In this document: one piece after another, positions 1-8,414 of the stretch
Layout of the letters: each line of letters opens with the position of its first letter
Numbering within the stretch: the first letter of the stretch is position 1
Assembly (NCBI GenBank): GCA_000432515.1
Contig: HF996016.1
Location: 29,895 to 60,902 of the forward strand
DNA length: 31,008 nucleotides
Origin: Bacteroides sp. CAG:545
GTDB lineage: Bacteria > Bacteroidota > Bacteroidia > Bacteroidales > UBA932
Direction: 5' to 3'
Notes under the pieces: model-generated
The model's input: only the letters and a program-made list of their open reading frames with translations
Told to the model about the DNA's origin: nothing
Database searches by the model: none
Position numbers and translations under genes: made by a program

Positions 1-494
1 AAGAAGTGTACAAATTCATTGACCATAATCCGGACGTCCTGATGAAGGACATCAAATACACCAATGACCCGTGGATCATCTCTCAGAACCCTGAAATGAT
101 GGCCATCAACTCCGCTACGGAGGTGGACCTTACCGGTCAGATCAGCGCGGACTCCATCGGCACCAGGATATTCTCAGGCACAGGCGGACAGGTGGATTTC
201 GTAAGAGGCGCGACAATGTCAGAAGGCGGAAAATCAGTTACTGCATTCGCTTCGAGGACCAAGAAGGGGCAGACCAAGATCGTCCCTGTTCTGAACCCTG
301 GTGCAGGTGTGGTAACCCCGAGGGCTGATGCTCACTGGATAGTAACCGAATATGGCGCTGTCGATCTGTACGGAAAATCGCTCCAGGAAAGGGCCAAACT
401 GCTCATCAGCATTGCCCATCCTGACGACAGGAACGACCTCGACAGAGCAGCATTCGAGAGATTCGGACCGCATTACCACAACTTCTCGATTTAA
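1..494 (+). CDS. Acetyl-CoA hydrolase / CoA-transferase, C-terminal part (5' end outside window)
   Basis: This is the last 164 codons of a gene that begins before the window; the frame is already open at base 3, so no start is assigned. The segment resembles the C-terminal domain of the acetyl-CoA hydrolase / 4-hydroxybutyrate (or succinate:acetate) CoA-transferase family, cytosolic enzymes that move CoA between short-chain acids. Visible family marks are GTGGQVDFVRGA, the following GGKSVTAFAS and KIVPVLNPGAGVVTPRADAHW stretches, and VTEYGAVDLYGKSLQERAKLL followed by IAHPDDR near the end. The catalytic Glu is expected further upstream and cannot be checked. Such enzymes serve acetate or succinate fermentation in Bacteroidales, but the substrate is not decided by this fragment. 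The family call is secure, the substrate is not. It ends about 70 bases before the next gene, without a clear terminator. Confidence 0.9.
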   Translation, partial: EVYKFIDHNPDVLMKDIKYTNDPWIISQNPEMMAINSATEVDLTGQISADSIGTRIFSGTGGQVDFVRGATMSEGGKSVTAFASRTKKGQTKIVPVLNPGAGVVTPRADAHWIVTEYGAVDLYGKSLQERAKLLISIAHPDDRNDLDRAAFERFGPHYHNFSI

Positions 495-563
495 GTCGCA
501 ACTATTTTTCAAGTACGATATTTGCAGCAGACCTTGCTTCGAGAATAAAAGAACTACTTGACG

Positions 564-1754
564 ATGAAAAGAATGATGAATTTCGTCAATGCATTGATTG
601 TCATCGCATTGACACTGGCAGGCTGCAGCGATGAAGGAACAGGAAGAAGACCGGAGCCCAAACCTCAGCAGCCACCGAAACAGGAGACCACATTTCAGGT
701 CAATCCGGACTGGACTCTTTCCCACAAGCGGGAAGTCATCACCGACGAGAACGGATTCAGGGCCGATGTTGATGTAATCACGGTAAGAAGTCTGGACCAG
801 GAGACATACTGGCTTGACGTGATTACCGCAGAAAATTTCGAACGGTGGTACAAAAGCGATGTAGTGGAATATATAAAGGACGAGCCGAACTTCTATAACG
901 GCGAGCTGTACAATGGAACAAACTACATACAGTTCGACAGGATGCGTTCCGGAAAGTGGATTGCGGTAGCCTTCGGCATGACTTCCGACAACAAACCGAC
1001 AGGAGACTATGCCATATTGGAGTTCACTCTGGAAGAAGATGTTCCTGAGGCGGATTTCACCAAATGGCTGGGCGACTGGAAAATAACGGGAGCCAGCAAG
1101 TCCGACCCTTCGAAAGAGATATCATACGACTTGAAGATCACCTCTTCGGATGCGAATTATCTGGTGAACATCACCGGATGGGAAAAGGGAAAAATCAATG
1201 CAGATGACACCGACATGTCCGACTATATCTTGGAGGCGCAGTACGACAGGTTCACCAAGACGCTGCTGTTCAAGAGTTTATATCTCGAGACCGAGGAAAT
1301 CGACGGCAAGGAGTATGACCTGTGCTTCTACGGCAATTTCTACTATGACGGGTCAATGAACTTCAACGACATCGAAGTAGGAGAGCATGTAGTCACTGAC
1401 AACATCATCATAGCCGAGAGCACCAAACTGAGCGATGATGGAACAAATGCCACAGTGAATGGTCTGAACTTCAACTTCGAGCACAACAACAGGACCTACA
1501 GGACGGTGCTTACGTCAATGCAGTATTACGCCTATCCGCTCGACGAGAATGACCTGGGCATCTATTCCAAGCACAACGACGTCCCGGTATTCCCTCTGAC
1601 CATGACAAGGACTTCCACAACAGTCGCAGGCCAGGCTACAGGAATCAGCGCAGCGTCCAGGGCCAAAGTCCTCAAGATCAGGACCGGACGGTTCAATGCC
1701 GCATCTCACAGCTTCCGTCAATCATCCTCAGACAAAGTACGTCAGGCAAGGTAA
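564..1754 (+). CDS. Lipoprotein of unknown function
   Basis: I do not recognise a function. The protein is about 396 residues from the ATG at 564; an in-frame TTG lies two codons upstream but the ATG gives a normal lipoprotein signal peptide, a basic MKRMM start, a hydrophobic stretch and the lipobox LAGC around residue 20. A Pro/Lys/Gln-rich linker follows (PEPKPQQPPKQ). The middle contains TKWLGDWKITGAS, an opening often seen in Bacteroidales lipoproteins with a beta-sandwich-like C-terminal domain, followed by alternating polar/hydrophobic strands rich in Tyr, Asp and Asn. The last 35 residues are strikingly basic and low in complexity compared with the acidic body, which could be a genuine tail or a drift after frame change. 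It is probably anchored in the outer membrane. It is convergent with pgi and shares a bidirectional terminator with it. Confidence 0.8.
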   Translation: MKRMMNFVNALIVIALTLAGCSDEGTGRRPEPKPQQPPKQETTFQVNPDWTLSHKREVITDENGFRADVDVITVRSLDQETYWLDVITAENFERWYKSDVVEYIKDEPNFYNGELYNGTNYIQFDRMRSGKWIAVAFGMTSDNKPTGDYAILEFTLEEDVPEADFTKWLGDWKITGASKSDPSKEISYDLKITSSDANYLVNITGWEKGKINADDTDMSDYILEAQYDRFTKTLLFKSLYLETEEIDGKEYDLCFYGNFYYDGSMNFNDIEVGEHVVTDNIIIAESTKLSDDGTNATVNGLNFNFEHNNRTYRTVLTSMQYYAYPLDENDLGIYSKHNDVPVFPLTMTRTSTTVAGQATGISAASRAKVLKIRTGRFNAASHSFRQSSSDKVRQAR

Positions 1755-1781
1755 TCCGACACTGACTTACAGATACTATAA

Positions 1782-1810
1782 AAGGCTGACTCTGAAAATG
1801 AGCCAGCCTT
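1782..1810. terminator. Bidirectional terminator between the lipoprotein gene and pgi
   Basis: AAGGCTGACTC (1782-1792) pairs with GAGCCAGCCTT (1800-1810) around a seven-base loop, with one mismatch. Read on the minus strand it is followed by TTTTATAG, on the plus strand by a weaker ATTCATATTA. It lies between two convergent genes, 27 bases after the lipoprotein stop and 32 bases after the pgi stop. Confidence 0.8.
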
Positions 1811-1842
1811 ATTCATATTATGAGCGGCATTGCGCTGCGTGA

Positions 1843-3186
1843 TTATTCAGAGAGGCGTGCCTTGATGGCCTTGGTCTGCTCTTCAAAACCAGGTTTCTCG
1901 AGCAATGCGAACATATTCTTCTTGTAGGCCTCGACACCAGGCTGATTGAACGGATTGACTCCGAGAATGTAAGCGCTGACGCCACAGGCAAATTCGAAGA
2001 AATAGAAGAGAGCTCCGAGTGTCTTCTCATTGATACGCTCTACAGACACTTCCATCTGAGGAACGCCGCCATCGATGTGGGCAAGCTTGGTTCCGAGCTG
2101 AGCCATGGCATTGCAATGCTCCACGTGCTGGCCGGCAAGGTAATTCAGCTGGTCGAGGTTCTGAGGATCGCTGCCGATGACTACGTTGCGGTTGCTGTTT
2201 TCCACTGTGACCACAGTCTCGTACATAATCCTTGCACCGTCCTGGACGAACTGGCCGAGTGAGTGAAGATCGGTAGTATAGACCACTGAAGCAGGATAGA
2301 TACCTTTCTTGTCCTTACCCTCAGACTCACCGTAGAGCTGTTTCCACCACTCGCCGAGATACTGAAACTTAGGAGTGAAAGAAACCAGGACCTCAACACT
2401 CTTGCCATAGACAGAGTGAAGAAGATTACGCATTGCAGCATATTCTACAGCCGCATTCTTTTCTGATTTCTCAGCAAGAGCCATCTCCTCTTCCTTAGCG
2501 CCTTCGAGCAGGGCACGTATATCGAAACCTGCAAGAACGATCGGCAGCAGACCTACCGGAGTAAGCACGGAGAAACGACCTCCGACATTGTCAGGAACGA
2601 CAAATGTCCTGTAGCCTTCCTGTGTGGAGAGAGTCTTGAGCGCTCCCTTGTGGGCATCAGTAACAGCTACAATACGTGCAGCAGCCTCTTTCTGACCATA
2701 GGTCTCCTCAAGATGCTGTTTCACAATTCTGAAGGCGACGGCAGGCTCTGTAGTGGTACCTGATTTGGAAATCACTACGCATGCCACGTTTCTTACCTTC
2801 ATCAAGTCGATAAGTTCGCTTACATACTCCTCAGAGAGGTTATTGCCGGCAAAAACGACCTCAGGAGCACCGGACTGCCTCATCTCTCTCGCAAAACTGT
2901 GGGAAAGAGCCTCGATAGCGCATTTTGCGCCAAGGTAAGAGCCACCGATACCGATAACTACCACGAGATCAACATTTCTGTTTTTCCAATCATCACGTAC
3001 ATCCTCGCACGCTTTGACCAGAGACTCAGGAGTCTGTGACGGAAGATGCTTCCATCCGAGGAAATCGTTTCCGGCTCCGCTTTCACTTTCAAGAACGTCG
3101 TAAGCAGCGAATGCCTTTTCAAGATATTCCTTGTACTCAGAATCTTTAACAAAGGAGGAACATCCTCCAACATTGATTTTTACCAT
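1843..3186 (-). CDS. pgi: Glucose-6-phosphate isomerase
   Basis: Cytosolic enzyme interconverting glucose 6-phosphate and fructose 6-phosphate in glycolysis and gluconeogenesis. The 447-residue length matches the short bacterial form (about 445-450 residues) found in Bacteroidota and Firmicutes. Visible marks are the sugar-phosphate binding VVIGIGGSYLGAK around residue 75-87, SKSGTTTEPA around 140, the PGI signature GGRFSVLTPVGLLP around 200, the GESEGKDKKGIYP region with the catalytic Glu around 290, and the C-terminal VNPFNQPGVEAYK with the signature Lys. The ATG at 3186 gives a normal N-terminus. It lies 61 bases downstream of ppdK on the same strand, but a strong hairpin terminator fills that gap, so pgi either depends on read-through or has its own promoter, which I could not identify. 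Confidence 0.97.
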   Translation of the reverse strand: MVKINVGGCSSFVKDSEYKEYLEKAFAAYDVLESESGAGNDFLGWKHLPSQTPESLVKACEDVRDDWKNRNVDLVVVIGIGGSYLGAKCAIEALSHSFAREMRQSGAPEVVFAGNNLSEEYVSELIDLMKVRNVACVVISKSGTTTEPAVAFRIVKQHLEETYGQKEAAARIVAVTDAHKGALKTLSTQEGYRTFVVPDNVGGRFSVLTPVGLLPIVLAGFDIRALLEGAKEEEMALAEKSEKNAAVEYAAMRNLLHSVYGKSVEVLVSFTPKFQYLGEWWKQLYGESEGKDKKGIYPASVVYTTDLHSLGQFVQDGARIMYETVVTVENSNRNVVIGSDPQNLDQLNYLAGQHVEHCNAMAQLGTKLAHIDGGVPQMEVSVERINEKTLGALFYFFEFACGVSAYILGVNPFNQPGVEAYKKNMFALLEKPGFEEQTKAIKARLSE

Positions 3187-3203
3187 AATTTTATAATTTG
3201 AAA

Positions 3204-3242
3204 AATCTGTTCCGTTTCCTTTTCAGGAAGCCGGAACAGATT
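3204..3242 (-). terminator. ppdK terminator, located in the pgi leader
   Basis: Perfect 11-base inverted arms AATCTGTTCCG (3204-3214) and CGGAACAGATT (3232-3242), with a further TTCCT/AGGAA pairing inside, form one long hairpin. On the minus strand it is followed by TTTTTCAAATT. It begins 6 bases after the ppdK stop and ends 17 bases before the pgi ATG, so it separates the two genes or attenuates read-through between them. Confidence 0.85.
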
Positions 3243-3247
3243 CAGTA

Positions 3248-5974
3248 TTATTTGCTCTGTGCAATGGCTGCCTGCGCCGCAGCAAGACGTGCGATAGGCA
3301 CACGGAACGGTGAGCAGGAAACGTAGTCGATTCCGATTCTGTTGAAGAACTTGATTGAATCAGGATCTCCACCGTGCTCTCCGCAGACACCGCACTTGAG
3401 TTCAGGTCTCTTCGAGCGGCCGGACTGGATACCATACTCGACGAGTTTGCCGACACCCTTCGTGTCAATGGTCTTGAACGGATCAGCGTCCAGGAGCTTG
3501 TTTCCGAGGTATTCACCCATGAATGTTCCTACGTCGTCACGTGAGAAACCGAAGGTCATCTGGGTAAGGTCATTGGTACCGAATGAGAAGAACTCGGCTG
3601 TACGGGCCATTCTGTCACCGGTAAGAGCAGCACGAGGAATCTCGATCATTGTACCGAACTGGTATGTGATTGCCTGGCTGTATTTGCCCTCGACTTCAGC
3701 CTTCACTCTGTCGCAGATAGCTTTCTGGAAGCTGAGCTCACGAGCTGAAATGGTAACAGGAATCATGATCTCCGGCTTAGGGTGTAGGCCTTCTTTCTGA
3801 AGTTCAGCAGTAGCTGTGAAGATAGCCCTGTACTCAACCTCGGCGATAAGAGGGAATGACACGTGGAGACGTACTCCGCGGTGACCCATCATAGGGTTGA
3901 CCTCGTGGAGAGACTCGCCTCTCTTCTCGATTTCCTCAACAGTTACGCCAAGTTCCTTTGCGAGTTCCTCTTTCTTCTCTTCAGTACGTGGAACGAACTC
4001 GTGGAGAGGCGGGTCGAGGAGACGGAATACGACCGGCTTGCCGTCCATTATTCTGAGAGTGCTCTTCACTGAAGCCTTGATAAACGGCTCGAGTTCTGTA
4101 AGAGCCTCTTTTCTTTCTTCATCTGTATCACAGAGAATCATCTTGCGGAGTTTTGCGAGAGGAGTCTCTGAATTTCTTCCGTAGAACATGTGCTCGAGAC
4201 GGAACAGACCGATACCTTCAGCACCGAATGAAAGTGCCTTGGAAGCATCTTCCGGTGTATCTGCATTGGTACGGATACCGAGCTTGCGGAACTTGTCAGC
4301 GAGAGTCATGAACTTCACGAACAGCGGGTTCTCTGAAGCGTCCATAGTCTCGATCTGAGCATTATAGACAAGACCCTTTGTACCATTGAGGCTGAACCAG
4401 TCGCCTTCCTTGAACTTGTTGTCGTGACCTGCGAAAGTGACAGTCTTCTTCTCGAGGTCAATGTGCATTGCATCGCAACCTACGATACAGCACTTGCCCC
4501 ATCCGCGTGCAACCAGAGCAGCGTGTGAAGTCATACCTCCACGTACTGTAAGAATACCTGCGGCAGCCCTCATACCTTCGATATCCTCAGGTGAGGTCTC
4601 TTCGCGGACGAGAATGACTTTCTTGCCGTCTGCAGCTGCATTGACAGCATCCTCAGGAGTGAACACAAGTGTTCCGACCGCTCCACCAGGTGATGCAGGA
4701 AGACCCTGGGCCATAACCTGAGCCTTCTTCTCAGATGCAGGGTCGAGGATAGGGTGAAGAATCTCGTCGAGCTGTGCAGGAGAAACACGCATAACTGCGG
4801 TCTTCTCGTCGATCATACCCTCTTCGAGCATATCGATAGCCATCTGAAGCGCAGCGAGACCTGTTCTCTTGCCGATACGGCACTGGAGCATCCAGAGGTG
4901 GCCTTCCTGGATAGTGAACTCGATGTCCTGCATATCGTGGAAATGCTCCTCGAGTCTTGTCCTGATGGCGTCGAGCTCTTTATATACCTCAGGCATAGCC
5001 TTTTCGAGAGACTGGAGATCCTTGTTCTTCTCAGTCTTGGTAGCCTCGTTCAGCGGGTTAGGTGTACGGATACCTGCAACGACATCCTCTCCCTGGGCAT
5101 TGATAAGCCACTCACCGTAGAACTTGTTGTCACCGTTGGCAGGGTTACGTGAGAAAGCCACACCAGTAGCAGATGTGTCACCCATGTTTCCGAATACCAT
5201 TGACTGTACGTTTACAGCTGTACCCCAATCATCTGGAATTTTCTCGATTTTTCTGTATGTGATGGCACGTTTTCCGTTCCATGACTTGAACACGCCACCG
5301 ATTGAGCCCCAAAGCTGAGCCTTTGCAGTATCAGGGAATTCTACGCCGAGAACTTCCTTGACCTTGACCTTGAACTTGTCGCAAAGTTCCTTGAGCTCTT
5401 CTGCTGTAATGTCAGTATCTGACTTGTAGCCCTTGGCCGCCTTCAGCTCAGACATCATTCTATCAAGCTGCTGACGGATACCCTTGCCGTCCTCCGGCTC
5501 GATACCCTCAGCCTTCTCCATAACGACGTCAGAATACATCATAATCAGACGACGGTATGCATCATATACGAAACGAGGATTGCCGGTCTTCTTGATCATT
5601 CCCGGAAGAGTCTCAGAGCAGAGACCGATATTCAGGATAGTATCCATCATACCAGGCATTGAACTTCTTGCGCCTGAACGGCAGCTTACCAGAAGCGGAT
5701 CATTAGGATCACCGAACTTCTTGCCCATGAGTTTCTCTGTAGCCTCGAGCGCCTCTGCAACCTCTTTCTTGAGGGCGTCAGAATAGCCGCCGCCGAGAGA
5801 ATAATACTCGGCACAGCACTCGGTCGTAATGGTAAATCCTGCAGGAACAGGCATTCCGAGAAGGCTCATCTCAGCGAGGTTCGCGCCCTTACCGCCAAGG
5901 AGCTCACGCATGGTTCCGTTTCCCTCGGCAGTCTTGCCTCCGAAACGATAAACCCTTTTCTTGTTTTCGATCAT
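3248..5974 (-). CDS. ppdK: Pyruvate, phosphate dikinase
   Basis: Interconverts pyruvate, ATP and phosphate with phosphoenolpyruvate, AMP and pyrophosphate in the cytosol; many anaerobes use it in glycolysis or gluconeogenesis. At 908 residues it is slightly longer than the usual 870-880. Domains in order: N-terminal ATP-grasp (GGKGANLAEMSLLG near residue 27, CRSGARSSMPGMMDT near 98), the mobile phosphohistidine domain with GGMTSHAALVARG (His about residue 484), and the C-terminal PEP/pyruvate TIM barrel with GHRGVRL, FFSFGTNDLTQM and CGVCGEHGGDP (Cys about residue 864). All expected catalytic residues are present. The ATG at 5974 gives a normal N-terminus. A TATATTTG box lies about 47 bases upstream, so it is probably transcribed alone, ending at the hairpin in front of pgi. 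Confidence 0.98.
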   Translation of the reverse strand: MIENKKRVYRFGGKTAEGNGTMRELLGGKGANLAEMSLLGMPVPAGFTITTECCAEYYSLGGGYSDALKKEVAEALEATEKLMGKKFGDPNDPLLVSCRSGARSSMPGMMDTILNIGLCSETLPGMIKKTGNPRFVYDAYRRLIMMYSDVVMEKAEGIEPEDGKGIRQQLDRMMSELKAAKGYKSDTDITAEELKELCDKFKVKVKEVLGVEFPDTAKAQLWGSIGGVFKSWNGKRAITYRKIEKIPDDWGTAVNVQSMVFGNMGDTSATGVAFSRNPANGDNKFYGEWLINAQGEDVVAGIRTPNPLNEATKTEKNKDLQSLEKAMPEVYKELDAIRTRLEEHFHDMQDIEFTIQEGHLWMLQCRIGKRTGLAALQMAIDMLEEGMIDEKTAVMRVSPAQLDEILHPILDPASEKKAQVMAQGLPASPGGAVGTLVFTPEDAVNAAADGKKVILVREETSPEDIEGMRAAAGILTVRGGMTSHAALVARGWGKCCIVGCDAMHIDLEKKTVTFAGHDNKFKEGDWFSLNGTKGLVYNAQIETMDASENPLFVKFMTLADKFRKLGIRTNADTPEDASKALSFGAEGIGLFRLEHMFYGRNSETPLAKLRKMILCDTDEERKEALTELEPFIKASVKSTLRIMDGKPVVFRLLDPPLHEFVPRTEEKKEELAKELGVTVEEIEKRGESLHEVNPMMGHRGVRLHVSFPLIAEVEYRAIFTATAELQKEGLHPKPEIMIPVTISARELSFQKAICDRVKAEVEGKYSQAITYQFGTMIEIPRAALTGDRMARTAEFFSFGTNDLTQMTFGFSRDDVGTFMGEYLGNKLLDADPFKTIDTKGVGKLVEYGIQSGRSKRPELKCGVCGEHGGDPDSIKFFNRIGIDYVSCSPFRVPIARLAAAQAAIAQSK

Positions 5975-6020
5975 ATTGTAAATTGGTTTTTGAAATTTTC
6001 ACCTAAATCCATAGAGACTG

Positions 6021-6028
6021 CAAATATA
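6021..6028 (-). promoter_or_regulatory. Candidate ppdK promoter, -7 box
   Basis: On the minus strand this reads TATATTTG, an exact match to the Bacteroidota -7 box TAnnTTTG, placed to start transcription about 40 bases before the ppdK ATG. No good TTTG -33 box is seen at the right spacing. The flanks contain the palindrome CTATGG-TTCTTT-CCATAG (6038-6055) and a second CCATAG at 6009-6014, so CCATAG half-sites bracket the box; they could be an operator, which is inference only. Confidence 0.5.
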
Positions 6029-6029
6029 G

Positions 6030-7001
6030 TCATTTTCTATGGTTCTTTCCATAGAGTTCCATGGAATTTATGACATTCTGCCATATACTGTACAATCCGC
6101 CTGCCACGGAAGTTACAGGCGTAAAATATGAATATCCGAGCCAGATGAGAAATCCGGTATTTTTCTGACCGAGCGCCTGACCTGCCGTAAGGATATCCAC
6201 ATCCGCGCAGTCAGGGTGCCGTTTGCGGGACAATGCGCCGGCTGCCCTGCCCACAGCGAACTGCACAAGCGTACAAACCAGCGAAATCACGCCTATCAGC
6301 ACCACTATCCAGAACGATATACGGCTCAGCACCAATGCCCTCGTCGCAAGAAAAATGGCCAGGGTCAATGATATGCCCCATACATAGAAGGCCCATCCGG
6401 TATAACGCATCAGCCACCTCTGGAGCCTCCCAGCAGTATATCGCACGAGCCACGCCAGCAGAAGAGGCAGCACCAGCAACGGGAAAATCTTCAGCGAGAT
6501 GGCTACCAGGGCGCTCATGAAGGACACACCCGATGACGGATTGAAAATCGGTATGACCACAGGAATGGCCACGGACACCGCCACATTTACCAGCACGACA
6601 TAAGACACTGTATCAGAGAGTTTTCCTCCAAGCTTATGGGTAATCACTCCCGCAGCCGCGGCCGTCGGGCAGACAAAGCACAGCATGGCGCTCTCAACAA
6701 GGACCTTCGCATTGCCGTCAGGAAGAGCGATGGCCACCCCTGTCAGCGCAATGAACATCAGCATCTGAAAACACAACAGTACGAAATGCCATCTTCTGAA
6801 GCGCAGGTCGTGAGGCGAAATCCTGTTGAACTGCAGGAATAGCATCACTGCTATCAGCACCGGCTGCACATTCTTCGCAAAAGCCGACACACCGGGCTCG
6901 ACATTTTCTGCCAGATAAGGCACGTTGTAAAGCACGAGATATGCTGCCGCGCCTAAAGATATGGCTAACGGCAGCATCCAGTTCTCAAGAAATTTCTGCA
7001 T
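6030..7001 (-). CDS. BASS-family (bile acid:sodium symporter-like) membrane transporter
   Basis: Inner-membrane protein of 323 residues with about nine or ten hydrophobic segments. It resembles the bile acid:Na+ symporter (BASS/SBF) superfamily: the C-terminal segment with TAGQALGQKNTGFLIWLGYSY and FTPVTSVAGGLYSIWQN is the most recognisable, together with the crossover-like CFVCPTAAAAGVITHKLGG region around residues 108-126. The substrate is unknown; members move organic acids, bile acids or vitamin precursors with sodium. The start is six bases after the stop of the upstream PIN-PhoH gene, so the two are almost certainly co-transcribed, although no functional link is obvious. The stop codon lies two bases from the candidate ppdK promoter, which suggests the operon ends here. 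Confidence 0.8.
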   Translation of the reverse strand: MQKFLENWMLPLAISLGAAAYLVLYNVPYLAENVEPGVSAFAKNVQPVLIAVMLFLQFNRISPHDLRFRRWHFVLLCFQMLMFIALTGVAIALPDGNAKVLVESAMLCFVCPTAAAAGVITHKLGGKLSDTVSYVVLVNVAVSVAIPVVIPIFNPSSGVSFMSALVAISLKIFPLLVLPLLLAWLVRYTAGRLQRWLMRYTGWAFYVWGISLTLAIFLATRALVLSRISFWIVVLIGVISLVCTLVQFAVGRAAGALSRKRHPDCADVDILTAGQALGQKNTGFLIWLGYSYFTPVTSVAGGLYSIWQNVINSMELYGKNHRK

Positions 7002-7007
7002 TTTCTT

Positions 7008-8387
7008 CTACAATAACTTTGCTGCAAGGTCAGACAACTCGCTCCGCTCACCCTTGTTCAGGAATACGTGTTCGAAAAGCTTCTGCCCTGTCATCTTCTC
7101 TCCAAGATGAGTCAGACCGTTGGACCACTGGTCCAGATACGGCTGGTCAATCTGGAAAATATCTCCTGTAAACACCATCTTGGTCCCTTCTCCAGCCCTG
7201 GTGATGATCGTCTTGATCTCGTGCGGAGTCAGATTCTGAGCCTCGTCAATGATAAAGTACGCATTGCCCAAACTTCGTCCTCTGATATACGCAAGCGGCG
7301 TAATGAGCAGCTTCTCGTCTTTCACCAACGCCTCCAGACGCTGATATTCCTTGCTGCTCGGGCGGTACTGTGCCTTGATCACATTCAGGTTGTCCATAAG
7401 CGGCTGCAGGAACGGCGACATCTTGTTCTTCTGGTCTCCTGGGAGGAAACCGATATCCTGATTGCCGAGTATGACCGTCGGTCTCGACAAGATAATCTGG
7501 TCATAATCCCTTTCCTGTTCCAGGGCAGAAGCCAATGCCAGGAGCGTCTTTCCCGTTCCGGCACCGCCCGTCAGAGACACGAGTTTGATCTTCTTGTTCA
7601 GGCACGCGTCGATGGCGAATTTCTGTTCATCGTTCCTCGGCTTGATTCCGCATGCCTCACGCTTGCGCACAAGCAGGATCTTGTCAATGTCCGCATCATA
7701 TCTCGCGCACAAGACATCCTCATTCTGGACCTTGAACTTGAAAAGCTGGTTCGGATACGGACAGTCATGGCAGACAGCCCGCCAATCGACCGCATTGTTC
7801 TGACTGTAGGCGAGTTCCTGAAGCACCTCGGCCGGAGCATTGTCTATAAAATGGACTTCCTTCTGGGACGTCTCCACTTTCGCCTCCTCTACCCTGTCAG
7901 TCAGATAATCCTGCGCCACCATACCGACAGCCTTGGATTTCATCCTCAAGTTTATGTCCTTGGTCACAAGCGCCACGAACCTGTCAGGATTGTGGTCACG
8001 CACCCAGATGGCAGTAGCAAGTATCCTGTGGTCCTGTATATCGTCGTGGAACAGGTCCTTCAGACTGTCCGGGAACGGATGGTTCGGCTCTATCTTGATA
8101 TCACCCAAGCCCTTGCCTATCGGGACGCCCTCTTTCCCGAACATCCTGCCCTCAGTAAGCCTGTCAATGTCACGCATGAATCCGCGGGCATTGTAGCTGA
8201 GCGCATCGGTGCCCTTCTTGAACTTGTCGAGTTCCTCGAGCACTGCGACAGGCACCACGATATCATTGTCCTGGAACTTTCTTATCGCCTTATAATCGTG
8301 AAGAATAATGTTGGTGTCCAAGACGAAAATCTTCGGCTTCTTGGGCCCGTTTCCCTTGCCGGGAACATTTGCATACTTACTTACCAT
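7008..8387 (-). CDS. PIN-domain / PhoH-family ATPase
   Basis: A 459-residue cytosolic protein with two domains. The N-terminal PIN nuclease-like domain (about residues 18-150) shows KIFVLDTNIILHDY with the first acidic residue, a second cluster DDIQDHRILATA, and ALVTKDINLRMKSKA. The C-terminal PhoH domain (about 250-459) has the Walker A GGAGTGKTLLALA, then RPTVILGNQDIGFLPGD, and a Walker B-like AYFIIDEAQNLTPHEIK followed by MVFTGDIFQID. This is the PIN-PhoH (PhoH2/YlaK-like) architecture, described for other bacteria as an RNA-unwinding and RNA-cleaving ATPase; its physiological substrate here is not known. It lies 27 bases downstream of the PurL-like gene and 6 bases upstream of the BASS transporter, in what looks like one operon. 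Confidence 0.93.
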   Translation of the reverse strand: MVSKYANVPGKGNGPKKPKIFVLDTNIILHDYKAIRKFQDNDIVVPVAVLEELDKFKKGTDALSYNARGFMRDIDRLTEGRMFGKEGVPIGKGLGDIKIEPNHPFPDSLKDLFHDDIQDHRILATAIWVRDHNPDRFVALVTKDINLRMKSKAVGMVAQDYLTDRVEEAKVETSQKEVHFIDNAPAEVLQELAYSQNNAVDWRAVCHDCPYPNQLFKFKVQNEDVLCARYDADIDKILLVRKREACGIKPRNDEQKFAIDACLNKKIKLVSLTGGAGTGKTLLALASALEQERDYDQIILSRPTVILGNQDIGFLPGDQKNKMSPFLQPLMDNLNVIKAQYRPSSKEYQRLEALVKDEKLLITPLAYIRGRSLGNAYFIIDEAQNLTPHEIKTIITRAGEGTKMVFTGDIFQIDQPYLDQWSNGLTHLGEKMTGQKLFEHVFLNKGERSELSDLAAKLL

Positions 8388-8414
8388 ATCCGACGTATAA
8401 TTATCTGGTTATTG

